A stretch of 64,000 nucleotides of DNA from Leishmania mexicana MHOM/GT/2001/U1103 (Eukaryota > Euglenozoa > Kinetoplastea > Trypanosomatida > Trypanosomatidae). The DNA lies in NCBI RefSeq assembly GCF_000234665.1, contig NC_018336.1, positions 182,001 through 246,000 on the forward strand. Reading direction: 5' to 3'. Each line of letters begins with the position of its first letter. The first letter of the stretch is position 1. The position numbers and the translations under genes are program-made. Shown here piece by piece: positions 38,601 to 48,030 of the stretch. Below the pieces are notes generated by a model. The model did no database searches. It had not been told where the DNA came from and was given only the letters and a program-made list of their open reading frames with translations.

Positions 38601-39880
38601 TGGTTTCCCGGGCAGAGAGTTCTCCTTCGCACTCACGCGCCCCTGAGTCGGCGGCACGCGTCACAGTCTGTGCGCGCTCTGCAGCCACGGAGGAGACGCC
38701 AAATGCTGTGGAGGGCGTCCACGACGCTTCCGCTGCCCCAGTGTCGAGTGGCCAGTTCATGTGCACGCCGGAGCAGTACGATGGTCTGCATTTGGCGGCG
38801 GAGCGGCTGAAGAGAGAGATTGCCGCATTGGAGGCCCAGATGGAGGAGGCAGGTGACGAGGATGATGAGACGCTGATGGCTGTTCTGGCAGCGTCGCGGT
38901 CTGATCTCGAAGAGCTGGAGGAGTGCATTGGCTCTGTGCAGGCAAACGCGCCGTGGGCTGCCACCCGTGATGCAAAGCGCGCTCGCGAGAAAGCCTTGTC
39001 TGCCGAGGTGGCGAACACCGACGCGCACCGGCTGCAGAGCCGCATCGATAACCACCGCTTCCAGATCTCGCTCCTGGAGAAGCGCCTGCAGCACGCGTCG
39101 AAGAAGGCGGTGATCACGAAGCTGAAGGACCGTATTGTTCAGGCTCGCAAGTCCATTACTCATCTACGCATGGAGCAGGACCGTCTGCGTCGCGCCGGCC
39201 GTGACTCTATGGGGTTGCCGCCGTCGATGAGCATTGCGGAGACGCTTGCGCATGAGTCGAAGGATGAGGCGGAGACGAAGCTGGAGGAGATGCGCAAGGC
39301 TTCGGGTGAAGGTAACTGCGGATCTCCGGTCGCCGCGAAGAGGTCGGGCTTGGACTCCGACGCTCAGACCGCCGACGACGATGAGTCCTACGATGCCGTT
39401 TCGGACGCCACATCACCTGATCTCTCGGGGGAGTCGAAATCGGCGGGGCACGCGCCGTCGGCGCCTAACTCGGACGCTGAAAAGCTGCGCTTGCGGCTCG
39501 ACAGCATGGTGAAGGACATCCAGCACCTTCAAGATAGCATTGAGGCGCAGGAGCGCACGACGGACTACGACGACGATGAGACGGAGGTGGTGCTCCGCGA
39601 AATGAAGGACAAGCTGAGCCAGCTGCTCCGTCTGCGCGACCAAGTGCAGCGCTCCTTGCTGGAGGAGTCAGTGAACAACCCCGACACCGCTGGTGCGCCT
39701 ACCGCCGTCATCCGTCCAGCTTCAGCCGCCGCCTCAGCTCCGCCGGTAGTTGCCCGGGGCAGCGCCGCCGTCCACAGCGGTCCCTCGCCTTCTCAGCATA
39801 GAAGACTTGACTGCGTGCCAATGGCATCCAAAAGGCTCCGGACCACCGCTCGCAGCTTTACCACGCAGCGCCATCTTTAG
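35669..39880 (+). CDS. Giant mitochondrial coiled-coil protein, 1403 aa
   Basis: The start is ATG at 35669 (MMRGTSQLAARSVHLSAASC), an Arg/Ser-rich, acid-free N-terminus typical of a mitochondrial presequence, 42 nt behind a good splice acceptor. Residues about 230-370 form a conserved-looking globular segment (HPFFMDMLRRVERNMIRFRK; later LSWEPMDVICRRFGWTPDMM and YLLYFSAFLEYVEMAEM). An acidic run EEVEEVIEVVEDEDEDL lies near 690-710. Long coiled coils follow (about 810-940, 1035-1085, 1110-1185 and 1265-1330) separated by Ala/Ser-rich linkers, and the C-terminus is basic. No transmembrane segment is visible. The architecture recalls large structural proteins of the kinetoplast-flagellum attachment zone or mitoribosome assembly, but I cannot assign a name. 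Confidence 0.8.
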   Translation: MMRGTSQLAARSVHLSAASCATAAALLSPHRFFGSKYTDDLGNYKRPYTYESRSAAHRHPTRKEMLQGQRAATAASANPASGTAEFAKADAFTEEAEAEVPVQRCSKNKYEDLFKKKSDQRIAFTSNFREPDMKPILDAADEAPRSGTARRHSSAPAAVDMDETDVTRIYSKEEVRNMQQREKASTSEAAKAKTCSGGLSGISSAPETAQRTAAEVEAQAPEDDEDEFAEIRSHPFFMDMLRRVERNMIRFRKETRAAGRYSLEAVNECVRPLLQLTDYPLTARQLSHLSHSISPAVLKSSLRDRAACRHLQLYRSQDTDLLLDWSKEDFLRRRYESVHLSWEPMDVICRRFGWTPDMMSDRDYLLYFSAFLEYVEMAEMQTTAKGEPKAIPINDPVARAAEDPIPASRLLLRRKASVDAEPSLTESIRLMGSPALATPAKGKKAQRMRQHGGDSVADYFGAVEATASTVDGDETVKLQHAADNVPPLRQASHPGGRTIREFSIPKSHLPETLVAPAAMPSETGMRSEASFDQKKFEELSNAYHNVKVENSLLRRRMLGTDSVDKAQEMQSKLASGRCKQLRLEQELERMRELKRNTPTSKNGLDFSVPRGQPQYPEAPEHTTEYSKNGKAVEDIDDDEIEQALKEFKENEALRMMERRPMPNGARSAPSSCPGHAIATTNSADAVVDDGSEEVEEVIEVVEDEDEDLVASGNAAAVGPQTGAQDDVLTAESEADDSADAHYDASADAAAKESPERGDQPWQDELSAAVEQHEAEMEEQESDLTAAFNDTPATTPASRLEQLASLHDRLSSAADRARRYVATVQIRRQDVLKRLDCQLADANTKVEQLEDQLAAVEEEQTTLQDTLAREEAERKALEVEAQLKAQRERRLAELEEQRERARLAQEAAARALERQKKAEREALEMEEELQRKLREVQAKLRVMHDSNSTAHNSAAVGTPRASAAEELEAEEAAEEEHAVVSRAESSPSHSRAPESAARVTVCARSAATEETPNAVEGVHDASAAPVSSGQFMCTPEQYDGLHLAAERLKREIAALEAQMEEAGDEDDETLMAVLAASRSDLEELEECIGSVQANAPWAATRDAKRAREKALSAEVANTDAHRLQSRIDNHRFQISLLEKRLQHASKKAVITKLKDRIVQARKSITHLRMEQDRLRRAGRDSMGLPPSMSIAETLAHESKDEAETKLEEMRKASGEGNCGSPVAAKRSGLDSDAQTADDDESYDAVSDATSPDLSGESKSAGHAPSAPNSDAEKLRLRLDSMVKDIQHLQDSIEAQERTTDYDDDETEVVLREMKDKLSQLLRLRDQVQRSLLEESVNNPDTAGAPTAVIRPASAAASAPPVVARGSAAVHSGPSPSQHRRLDCVPMASKRLRTTARSFTTQRHL

Positions 39881-40110
39881 AGGAGCTTGAACGGCGGCAG
39901 CCGTGACGTCTGCAGGGCTGAAAGAATGTCACTTACAGCTTTAGCGCGTGCCTTCGAGACGGTGCACACCGCGGCTGCTGTTCGAGTTCGGAGTCTTTGT
40001 GCGTTTCGAGCTTCTCTTGTTCAGCTGTCCGCTGGACTAAGAAGAACGAAAATACAACCTCTCCCCCTCCCACCCACCCACGCGCACACACCGACAGACA
40101 CACAGACACG

Positions 40111-40130
40111 CACACACACACACACACACA
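40111..40130. repeat. (CA)n microsatellite
   Basis: Pure CA run within the presumed 3' UTR of the giant coiled-coil gene, preceded by related ACAGACAC-type sequence. Confidence 0.9.
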
Positions 40131-41486
40131 AGCAAAAGGAGAAGCGAAGGACGACTCCTCCCCCTTCTCCCCCTCCGCTCTTTCGGGGTGGGGTGGGGAG
40201 GGGCAGGGAGAGATGTGGGCGAAGAGGGAACACCGTTGCTTTCCATAGAAGAAAAAAGGGAGAAAAGGCGCCGTTGATGTGAATGCGTGTGGGCGCAGTA
40301 AGACGTATGTTTGTGTTTGTTTGCTTGTTTTTATATAACCTCGACAGGCACCAGTATGTCTAGTACGAGGGGCACCGCCCACACGGTGGTATCGACGCCG
40401 GGGTCTCTCTATGCGTCTGTGCGTGTGTGTGTGTGCAATTGACATCTTCCTTTTCCTCTCCCTTTACTGCACTCACGTGTTGGCTGTGTTGTGGGCTGCG
40501 GCGTGCGTGCGTACGTGGGTGCACGTGCATCTGTGCTGGATAAGGTCTTCCTTTTTCTTCTTTTTTCCGCCTTCTCACTTACTTGTGGATGTGTTACTAG
40601 CATAGAGCGAATGTGCTGTCTCGTCCTTGTCGTTCTCTCTCTTTTCTTGTCCCTGTGAAGTCTGTGCTTTCATTAACGTAAGCGCGGGCCCCCCTCCTCC
40701 CTCGCCGTTTGTCCTCTCTGTGCGGTATCTGTGCCCCACGTCCTTCTTCGCGCTGATTGTGTGTGCGTATAAGGAAGAAGGCTCTTGCAGTGGGATCGCC
40801 CGCCTGAAGCGCATGTGTTTCCACCATTCGTTTGTACGTGTGTCCTGTCGAGGTGTCCTCATCTGGGCTGTGGCAGGCCACCAGCCCTGCCCGTGAGTCC
40901 AAGGGTGGTACACCGTGAAACAGACATAACTATCCCATCGGCCCTGTCCTCACATTGGCCAACGCACATGAATGCTGCGTACGGTTTCAAGGCCGTCTTC
41001 TTGGTAGGAACTTAGCGCCATCATTCATGTTGCTATCGGTCTCAACCTCGTTGTGTCCCCTATACGGGCACGGAAGTACACCTGCGGACCCGTGGGTGCC
41101 GCCGCTCGGCGTCACATGAAGCGCCGCGCCTCTCCTTCGTGTTGGTCTCACTGGCTGTCCGTTCTCTTCTTCCTTTTTCCCCTTTTTTTTCAATCCCTTC
41201 TTGTGCCGTGTGCTCGTTTTAGCTGCCCACGCCCTGCATCCTTTTCGTGGGCCACGTGGCGTACGTTGTGTGTGGCCTTGCGTATGCGCTCGCGCGTTGT
41301 GCGCGTCTCTTCTGCGGGTACGCCATCGCGGGAAGCAAGGGTATCGTGCACCCTGACGTCTCCTCTCTAGCTGGAAAGGATAGAGGGGGGGGGGCTTCTT
41401 GCGCGCATCCAGGGACGCGGCCGCTTCTGTTTGTTCTTCCTTCACACGGTGAGAGCTGTCCCTTCCCTTTCCCCCTCACCTCACCA

Positions 41487-41522
41487 CACCACTACCACTA
41501 CCACTACACACACACACACACG
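41487..41522. repeat. CCACTA-(CA)n tract
   Basis: Short hexamer-like CACTAC units passing into a CA run, directly upstream of a candidate trans-splice acceptor. Confidence 0.8.
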
Positions 41523-41614
41523 CAGGCGCGCACACTGTGACTGTATCTACGGCCGCATCGGATCACCTCACAGAAAGAAACGCTTTGAGTACCCTCTTTT
41601 GGTCAACTGCGAGA

Positions 41615-42073
41615 ATGCTGCGCTTTACTCATGTTATCCGGAAGAACCCGGTGGTGTTCAAGCAGGGGCAGGGGATGTTTTCGCACCAGCTAAAGCGAAT
41701 ACTGAACAAGAAGTCGCTGCACAAGTACAACTGGGATCCGCTGCCCATGTACGACCCTCGCAAGCTTGTGCACGCGAACCGCTACGTGGACCACGACACC
41801 TACGAGGAGAAGTACGATCCGCACTGGGAGCACAACGCTCACCTCGTACCAGACCAGAAGTTCTACACCATCCCTGTCCCAAAGGAGTACAAGGACGCGT
41901 ACTGGTGGCGTGACTTGCAGGCCCGCCGTGTCCAGTGCCCAACCGAGTGGGTGCACTTCCGCATGCATACCAAGGACAAGCTCAAGTATGACTTTCAGGA
42001 TCTTGCCTTCCGCAAGAAGTTTGAGTACTCCTACGAGGATGTGGTTGCCAACGCCAAGGATATGCGCAGCTGA
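41615..42073 (+). CDS. Small mitochondrial-type hypothetical protein, 152 aa
   Basis: The start is ATG at 41615 (MLRFTHVIRKNPVVFKQGQG), giving a short basic N-terminus suited to mitochondrial import; the frame extends further upstream but across UTR-like sequence. The rest is rich in Tyr, Trp, Asp and Lys (YNWDPLPMYDPRKLVHANRY, YWWRDLQARRVQCPTEWVHF) without membrane segments. This composition is common among kinetoplastid mitoribosomal and respiratory-complex accessory proteins. No named family is recognised. Confidence 0.75.
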   Translation: MLRFTHVIRKNPVVFKQGQGMFSHQLKRILNKKSLHKYNWDPLPMYDPRKLVHANRYVDHDTYEEKYDPHWEHNAHLVPDQKFYTIPVPKEYKDAYWWRDLQARRVQCPTEWVHFRMHTKDKLKYDFQDLAFRKKFEYSYEDVVANAKDMRS

Positions 42074-43114
42074 AGCCCTCAAGAGTGAAGCTCGCCGGTT
42101 CTTGTGTCTCTGATGCTCACATCGTAAATAGTCGAACCCTCCCAGTGCAGTTTCTCCGTTTCTCCTTCTCATCGGTCATACGCACAGGAGGAAAAGGCAG
42201 AGCGGGGCAGCCCGCGGCATGCGTGTGTGTGCGTGAGGCAGCGTGGGTTGCGTTTTTTTTGTCGTCTGTTCTTGGTGTTTCGATACTCCTCGGTGTTGCG
42301 GCGGCCGCCTCCTTAGCTGCTGCGGGTGCGCCAGTCGGCTGTGAGGGATCTGCACTTGCCCGCCATACTGGATAGTGCACTTAGTTGGTTGACGTCTGGT
42401 GGTGGGAGGGGGAGGTATGGCGGTTTAAGTGGGGAATGGTTGAACGGGTGGGTGGGGGGGGGCCTGCTTGGTGAGTGTGGGTCTTCTACCACCTCACCCT
42501 TGCCTGCAAATGGTTGCTCATGCCAGCTAAGTCACCCACACAAACACACAAGTTCACGCGCACTCAAGAATGCCACAGGGTCAGCAGGGAGGGGGGGGGG
42601 CGCGTCAGTGGTGGAGTGAAGGGTGAGGCCCTCCAGGGGGACGGCACCCGTCACGAAGAGTTAAGGGGAATGACGGTGGTGCTCCTCCTCGCTCCATTTG
42701 CGTACATCACTGCGAATGCGGCTGACGTGCTCTTTTTACATATAGTTCTCTCCCTTTGCTGCACCCACACCTCGTCACGCTTACGCTGGCAGCGCGGAGC
42801 AGTTGACATCGAAGAGGGGCGCCGATGTCGATGTCCTTTGTTCATCGCGGGTTCATGTATGCGATGATGCCCCTCCTCCCCCAGCCATGCGTCGCCCCGC
42901 CTCCATGTTCGTGGTTGGGCGTTTTTTTCTCGTGGCCCCATGGCTCCTCGTCTCCGCCCACTGCTCTATTCTTCCTACCCCGCCGCATCACCCTAAAGTA
43001 CAATCCGACGCTAAAACACGACGACATAGACCTCCCCTCGTACGGGTCGGCACGTTGGTCGCACTCGCCTCGTGCCCCGCCGCATCTTTAGCAGCGGCTC
43101 GCTCGCTGTCGGCC
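42074..43114. other. Intergenic region
   Basis: About 1 kb. G-runs at 42451-42465 and 42590-42600 and pyrimidine tracts around 42925-42990 occur here. An AG at 42997-42998 after the last tract is a candidate acceptor for the B55 gene. The B55 frame stays open upstream to 42803, but that part is not protein-like. Confidence 0.55.
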
Positions 43115-45457
43115 ATGCCACCGAAGCTCAACTTAGATGGCACGCTCAGCACGCGCGCCTCCACCGTGCAGGAGCGGATGACGGAGGAGGGGCAGCCTGG
43201 GACGTACTCCCCCCGTGTGGCATCCAGCCAAGCGGCGAAAGGACTCAGCGGCCCTTCCCACGCAGGTGGCGCATCGGCGAACCGCTTATCTTCCTCAGGG
43301 CCTTCTGCCCTAGGCCATACCAGGTCGCTGTCGCCGCCGCACCTGTCCTCGCACGAAATATCGCTCCTGGAGGACGGGGTAATGGGTATCTCTGACCCGG
43401 AGATGGCAGCCATCCTCGCTTCAAAGTCGCGTCACGGCTCGAGCGAGCGCTCTTCGCCGATGGACAGACTCAGCGGAATGGGGCCAGGAGGTTACTCGAT
43501 TCCGAGCAAGCGCCGCGCCGCACCTCTTACGACGTTAGTCGATCACCAGCAGGCGCGCCAAGCCATTCCTCAACACTCCAAGGACGGCGACGCCGCAGCC
43601 TCGGCGAGATGCAACGACGATAGTGCCTCTGAATGCTCCTCCTCCGTACTGAGAGCGGCCTCCACCTCTCCCCAATCTGTGAAGCGTCGAGGGACCTCTC
43701 CGTCTGCAATCTCGCATGCTTCAAGCGAGTCCGCCCCCGCAGTTGCAAGGGCTAGTCTTGGTGCCACGAGCTCGTCTGCGCTCTCACAGAGCACCATCTC
43801 CATCATGACGGCCGAGCAGCTGTACATATTCGGAAAGCCGTTCCAGGCCTACATGAGCGCCACCTCTACACGACCCTCATCAACCGACACACAGGTGACG
43901 CTTACAGCCACCAGCGCAAGTGGTGCCCCCGCTGCCAAGGCCGCCGCTGCCTCTGGCACGCACATGGCAACAACTTTTCACCACAACCCCTCACAGTACA
44001 TTTCCGCCCTCACCAGCCAGGGCGACTTTGTCGCGGCGGGTGACCGCACCGGGCGTGTCGTAGTGATGCGCCAGCGCGAGATGGCGGCTGGACCACGCCG
44101 CACTCTCCTCGACATCATCCAACGCAGCGGGGAGGCCGAAGAGGACGAGGCTGCCAAGCGTCACTCGTCAGCCACCTCTGCCGCCTCATCGTCGTTTTCC
44201 CCGTCTCGCCACACGACGGCCCTCAATCACGTGCGTGACCCGTACGACTTCTACGTCGCTCAGCAGGCCTACGTTCCCGTGATGGATACACTGAACAGCG
44301 TTGAGGTGTCGCCGACAGTGACAGCGCTGGCGTTCCTGCCGCGGTCCGGCCCCACAACGTATCTCCTTGCGGCGAACGAAAAGGTGCCGAAGCTGTACAA
44401 GATCATGTCTGTGCGGGAATCAGCCAATCCCTTCCGTGCGGTAGACAAGATTGGCACGAAGACAATCGGCCCACTGACCGCGAGTTCACGCACGTCTACG
44501 GTGGCCATGAAGCCGGCTTCTCGCTACGCCATGAACCACGAGTACAACATCAACTCCATCTGCCCCATCGCGTACAGCGAGCAGTTCGCGACCGCCGATG
44601 ACGCGACGGTGCTTCTGTGGTGCATCGAGTACCCTGACACGTCAATCGAGACCCACGACCTGCGCTCCCCCTACGAGGACGGCCCACGCGAGACGATTCG
44701 CGCCGTCCGCAACTTCCCGCATGAACCGTTTCTCTTCTTCGTCGCCACTTCCGGTGGCAGCGTGCGTGTTGTCGACACACGGCAGACACTTCAATGGGGC
44801 GATCAGGCGGCGCAGGCATTCATAAACCCGCCGCGCGAGGAGGACGAGCCGTTCAGCAACGTCACAAATAGCATCTGCGACTGCGCCCTCAGTCCCTCTG
44901 GGCGGTACATCGCCGGCCGCGACTTCATGTCCGTCTGCTTGTGGGATATCCGCATGGCTGGCAACGGTGGCGCGCGCAACGCGCCAGCAACCCCGCGTCG
45001 GCAGGCCCCAGCTGCGCGCGGCGGCGATGGAAACCCCGAATGCAGCATGTTGCGGCGCTGGGCTCTGCACCCGCACCTGCGCGACGACCTCGACACCATC
45101 TATCAGTCGAACCTCCTCTTTGACAAGTTCGATGTGCAATTCTTGTCGAGCCGACAGGTGTGTACAGGGGGCTTCAACAACACCCTCTACACAATGGACG
45201 TGGAGGGCACCAGCGCCGACACCGCCAGCGACATCCGTACCTTTCAGCTACTAAAGACGGAGGGGATTTCCGAATTCCGACGCACCACCGTGTCGGCGCA
45301 CCGACCTGGCGAGAACCGCATCAGCACTGGGCAGGGCCTCGGCTCACGCATGACGCTCATGTCGCGGCCATGTATGTCCATGAGTGGGATGTGCGGGATG
45401 ATGGTGGCGTGCGGACAGGCAGTGCTGCAGCTCAGCTACAACGGATTATCGAGGTGA
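43115..45457 (+). CDS. PP2A regulatory subunit B (B55/PR55 family) with long N-terminal extension
   Basis: 780 residues from ATG at 43115 (MPPKLNLDG). The seven-bladed WD40 propeller occupies about residues 285-780. B55 signatures are visible: YISALTSQGDFVAAGDRTGR (first blade), NHEYNINSICPIAYSEQFAT with ADDATVLLWCIE, VTNSICDCALSPSGRYIAGR with DFMSVCLWDIR, and LLFDKFDVQFL with VCTGGFNNTLYTMD. B55 directs PP2A to substrates in mitosis and signalling. Typical B55 is about 450 aa; here ~280 extra N-terminal residues are Ser/Ala-rich and likely disordered, and Ser-rich inserts interrupt the blades (for example after residue 330). Family identity is firm; substrate specificity is unknown. Confidence 0.92.
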   Translation: MPPKLNLDGTLSTRASTVQERMTEEGQPGTYSPRVASSQAAKGLSGPSHAGGASANRLSSSGPSALGHTRSLSPPHLSSHEISLLEDGVMGISDPEMAAILASKSRHGSSERSSPMDRLSGMGPGGYSIPSKRRAAPLTTLVDHQQARQAIPQHSKDGDAAASARCNDDSASECSSSVLRAASTSPQSVKRRGTSPSAISHASSESAPAVARASLGATSSSALSQSTISIMTAEQLYIFGKPFQAYMSATSTRPSSTDTQVTLTATSASGAPAAKAAAASGTHMATTFHHNPSQYISALTSQGDFVAAGDRTGRVVVMRQREMAAGPRRTLLDIIQRSGEAEEDEAAKRHSSATSAASSSFSPSRHTTALNHVRDPYDFYVAQQAYVPVMDTLNSVEVSPTVTALAFLPRSGPTTYLLAANEKVPKLYKIMSVRESANPFRAVDKIGTKTIGPLTASSRTSTVAMKPASRYAMNHEYNINSICPIAYSEQFATADDATVLLWCIEYPDTSIETHDLRSPYEDGPRETIRAVRNFPHEPFLFFVATSGGSVRVVDTRQTLQWGDQAAQAFINPPREEDEPFSNVTNSICDCALSPSGRYIAGRDFMSVCLWDIRMAGNGGARNAPATPRRQAPAARGGDGNPECSMLRRWALHPHLRDDLDTIYQSNLLFDKFDVQFLSSRQVCTGGFNNTLYTMDVEGTSADTASDIRTFQLLKTEGISEFRRTTVSAHRPGENRISTGQGLGSRMTLMSRPCMSMSGMCGMMVACGQAVLQLSYNGLSR

Positions 45458-46539
45458 GCGCGGAGGGAGGAGGAAGAGGGGAGAGATGTGCGCATTTGTA
45501 CGTTGTATACATGCGCGTGCCGGTCTCTGGTTCACTCTCGGTTTGCTTCCCCTTGCATTCGTGTGTGTGTGGTGTGCTCTCTCACCATCTCCTGGCCCTT
45601 TAGATGCATTGCGCAGTCGAAGACGCGCACACTCAACCATACGTAAATATGCGCACTCGTGCGGGCGCAACCGCACCCGTTTGAGGCGTAGAACAGTGAG
45701 ATGGCGCACCACGCCAATTTGCTGGTGTACGTTACATGCACAATGCCCGTCACTCCACAGAAAAGGAAGCGGATCTCTCCTGAGGTGGCCGCCTCATGAA
45801 GTGGAATGCCCGTGAATGGCCGGAATAGGGTTTTGCTCCTGTGCCTCCATCCAACACTGTCTCACGTCTGCTCCTCCGCACACGCACACAAACGCGCAGA
45901 GTGAAGTATCCATCACGCATTTTAGCCTCTGACACCCCACACACACCCGCCCACACATCTGTACAGCTCTCAGGCCTCTCGCTACCACACATAACTTGTC
46001 ATTTGTATCTCGCTCTTTTTCGAACTGCATCGTGTTTTCGTCTCCACCCCTCCCTCCCCCTCCCACACACATCTTCGTTGTGTGCCTGCCTTCCTTCGGA
46101 TTTGCCACCGCTTCTTGTTGAGCTCTGTACTTTGCAGCTGCCCTCGTCACCGAGACACCACACCAGCGCACTCATTCTTTCTCCGCTGCACTGGTGTCTC
46201 GCCAACACGTACATACACGTCCGACGTGGCGTTACTAATTTTCTTTGCGTGTGTCTGTGTTGCTCTTTGTAGATCTCGTGTCCCCTCCCTCCTCGCGTGG
46301 GCAGAGGCGCGTGAATCGGTGCTGCGGATCCTTTCGACGTCTTCGTGCGGCGTAACATCCGCTAGAGTTGTCTTGCTACGTCTGAGGGGTAAAAGCAGCG
46401 GAGAACAGAACGGGCAGCTCAAGGCACGCACACAGGTACACAAGATTTTGGCAGCGTTGCGGTCTAAGCCCACAGTCTTCTTTTCCTTTTCACAGTCTGC
46501 TTTCGAGTGTTCGCGCACTCAACCGCCAGGCACGACATC
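45458..46539. other. Intergenic region
   Basis: About 1.1 kb, pyrimidine- and CA-rich. The tract CTTCTTTTCCTTTTCACAG ends in AG at 46494-46495, a textbook acceptor 45 nt before the sterol reductase ATG. Confidence 0.65.
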
Positions 46540-48030
46540 ATGCCAACAAGTAAGAAGTCCGCCAGCCGCGCTGCCTCTCGCAGCCGCTCTCGCTCGCGTA
46601 AGACAAGCCGCCCGCGCTCCAGAACTCCCAGTCGCTCCAGGGCTCTCACGCCCGAGGAAGCGTACTACGCCACGGTGGAGCGCAAGTTCACCCCGGAGAA
46701 GGATAAGTGGCATGGGAACTGGGAGTTCAACGGCCCCCTCGGTGTTTCGGCCATAATGATCGCGTCGCATGTGCTCATCTACTACTTCTACGTGTGTATC
46801 GAGTTGTTCCAGGGAACGATCATCTACCCCGGCCATCCCATGCTGAAGGGCGAGAAGATGCAGAAAGTGTTCTTCTCCTTCCTCGCTGAGCACGCCTGCC
46901 CGACGGTGCAGTCGTTCTGCATATTCCTTGGCTTCCTGCTGCTGGAGTACTTCCTGGCCCTGGTGCTGCCCGCATTGTACGTTAAAGGACTGCCTCTCCC
47001 CTCCGAGAACGGGTACCGCCTGACCTACAAGTGCAACGCCGTCAGCGCATGGTACTGCATGTTTATCATCGTCGGCCTTCTACACTACTACGGGGTGTAC
47101 CCGGTAAATGAGCTGCGCCGCAACTACGGTCACTTCCTCACCGTAGCCACCATCGTCGCGGACATCATCGCCGTGTGGGTCTACATCGCTGGCTACAAGC
47201 GCCGCATCCGCATGACGGGCAACTTTATCTACGACTTCTTCATGGGCAGCGGCCTCAACTTCCGCCTGCCGGGCAACATCGACGTGAAGCTGTTTGCCGA
47301 GTGCCGAAACTCGTGGGTCCTTCTCATGATGCTCACTCTCAGCTGCGCCGCGGAGCAGTATAAGGAGCTGGGGTACCTCACCGGCAACATGACCTTTATG
47401 ATCCTCGCACACCTAATATACGTCAATGCTGTTGAGAAGGGCGAGGAGTGCGTCATCTCGACGTGGGACATCTACTACGAAAAGTTCGGCTGGATGCTGG
47501 CGTACTGGAACACGTGCGGCGTGCCGTTCCTCTACTGCATGCAGTCCATGTACATTCAGACGGTGCTCAAGAAGAAGGAGTATCCGCGCTGGGTACTGGT
47601 GCTGATGGTGTGTATTCTGCTGCTGGCATACTACTTATGGGACGCGATCAACTCGCAGAAGAACCACTTCCGCATGCGCCGCAGTGGCGTGCCGATGGAG
47701 ATCATCCGGAACACCGCCTTCCCGCAGGTGCCGTGGTGCTACGTTGAGAATCCCCGCATGCTCAAGAGCGCCACTGGCGAGCTCTTCGTGGACGGCTTCT
47801 ACCGCTACGGCCGCAAGCTACACTACACCGTAGACCTGGTGATGGCGTTCCTGTGGGGCAGCGCGTGCGGCTTCGAATCCTTCATCCCCTTCTTCTACTT
47901 TTTCTTCTTTCTTTGTCACCTTATCGACCGCGAGCGCCGCGACGAACACCGCTGTAGGGCCAAGTACGGCAAGATGTGGGACGAGTATGTGAAGCTGGTG
48001 CCCTACAGGTTCATTCCGTACATCTACTAG
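46540..48030 (+). CDS. ERG4: Sterol C-24(28) reductase, ERG4 type, with RS-rich N-terminus
   Basis: 496 residues from ATG at 46540. ERG4 reduces the C-24(28) double bond in the last step of ergosterol synthesis in the ER membrane, using NADPH. Family motifs are clear: YDFFMGSGLNFRL (231-243), VEKGEECVISTWDIYYEKFG (298-317), GVPFLYCMQSMY (327-338) and the C-terminal KYGKMWDEYVKLVPYRFIPY (475-494). About eight to ten hydrophobic helices are present. Residues 7-34 are almost all Arg/Ser with Lys, Thr and Pro, an RS-like tail that most ERG4 enzymes lack. The choice of ERG4 over ERG24/DHCR7 rests on the GEECVISTWDIYYEK block. Confidence 0.9.
   Translation: MPTSKKSASRAASRSRSRSRKTSRPRSRTPSRSRALTPEEAYYATVERKFTPEKDKWHGNWEFNGPLGVSAIMIASHVLIYYFYVCIELFQGTIIYPGHPMLKGEKMQKVFFSFLAEHACPTVQSFCIFLGFLLLEYFLALVLPALYVKGLPLPSENGYRLTYKCNAVSAWYCMFIIVGLLHYYGVYPVNELRRNYGHFLTVATIVADIIAVWVYIAGYKRRIRMTGNFIYDFFMGSGLNFRLPGNIDVKLFAECRNSWVLLMMLTLSCAAEQYKELGYLTGNMTFMILAHLIYVNAVEKGEECVISTWDIYYEKFGWMLAYWNTCGVPFLYCMQSMYIQTVLKKKEYPRWVLVLMVCILLLAYYLWDAINSQKNHFRMRRSGVPMEIIRNTAFPQVPWCYVENPRMLKSATGELFVDGFYRYGRKLHYTVDLVMAFLWGSACGFESFIPFFYFFFFLCHLIDRERRDEHRCRAKYGKMWDEYVKLVPYRFIPYIY

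Larger units (their letters stand above)
39881..41614. other. Intergenic region
   Basis: About 1.7 kb with (CA)n at 40111-40130 and a CCACTA-(CA)n tract at 41487-41522 that ends in AG at 41524-41525, a plausible acceptor 90 nt before the next ATG. No protein-like ORF was seen. Confidence 0.55.

Noticed and set aside
38218..39117. Minus-strand ORF of 299 codons
   Set aside because: Antisense shadow of the giant coiled-coil gene; Ser/Arg/Ala-rich composition from GC-rich codons read backward.
47871..47883. TTCGAATCC string resembling a tRNA B box
   Set aside because: It lies inside the sterol reductase coding sequence and no A box or cloverleaf accompanies it.
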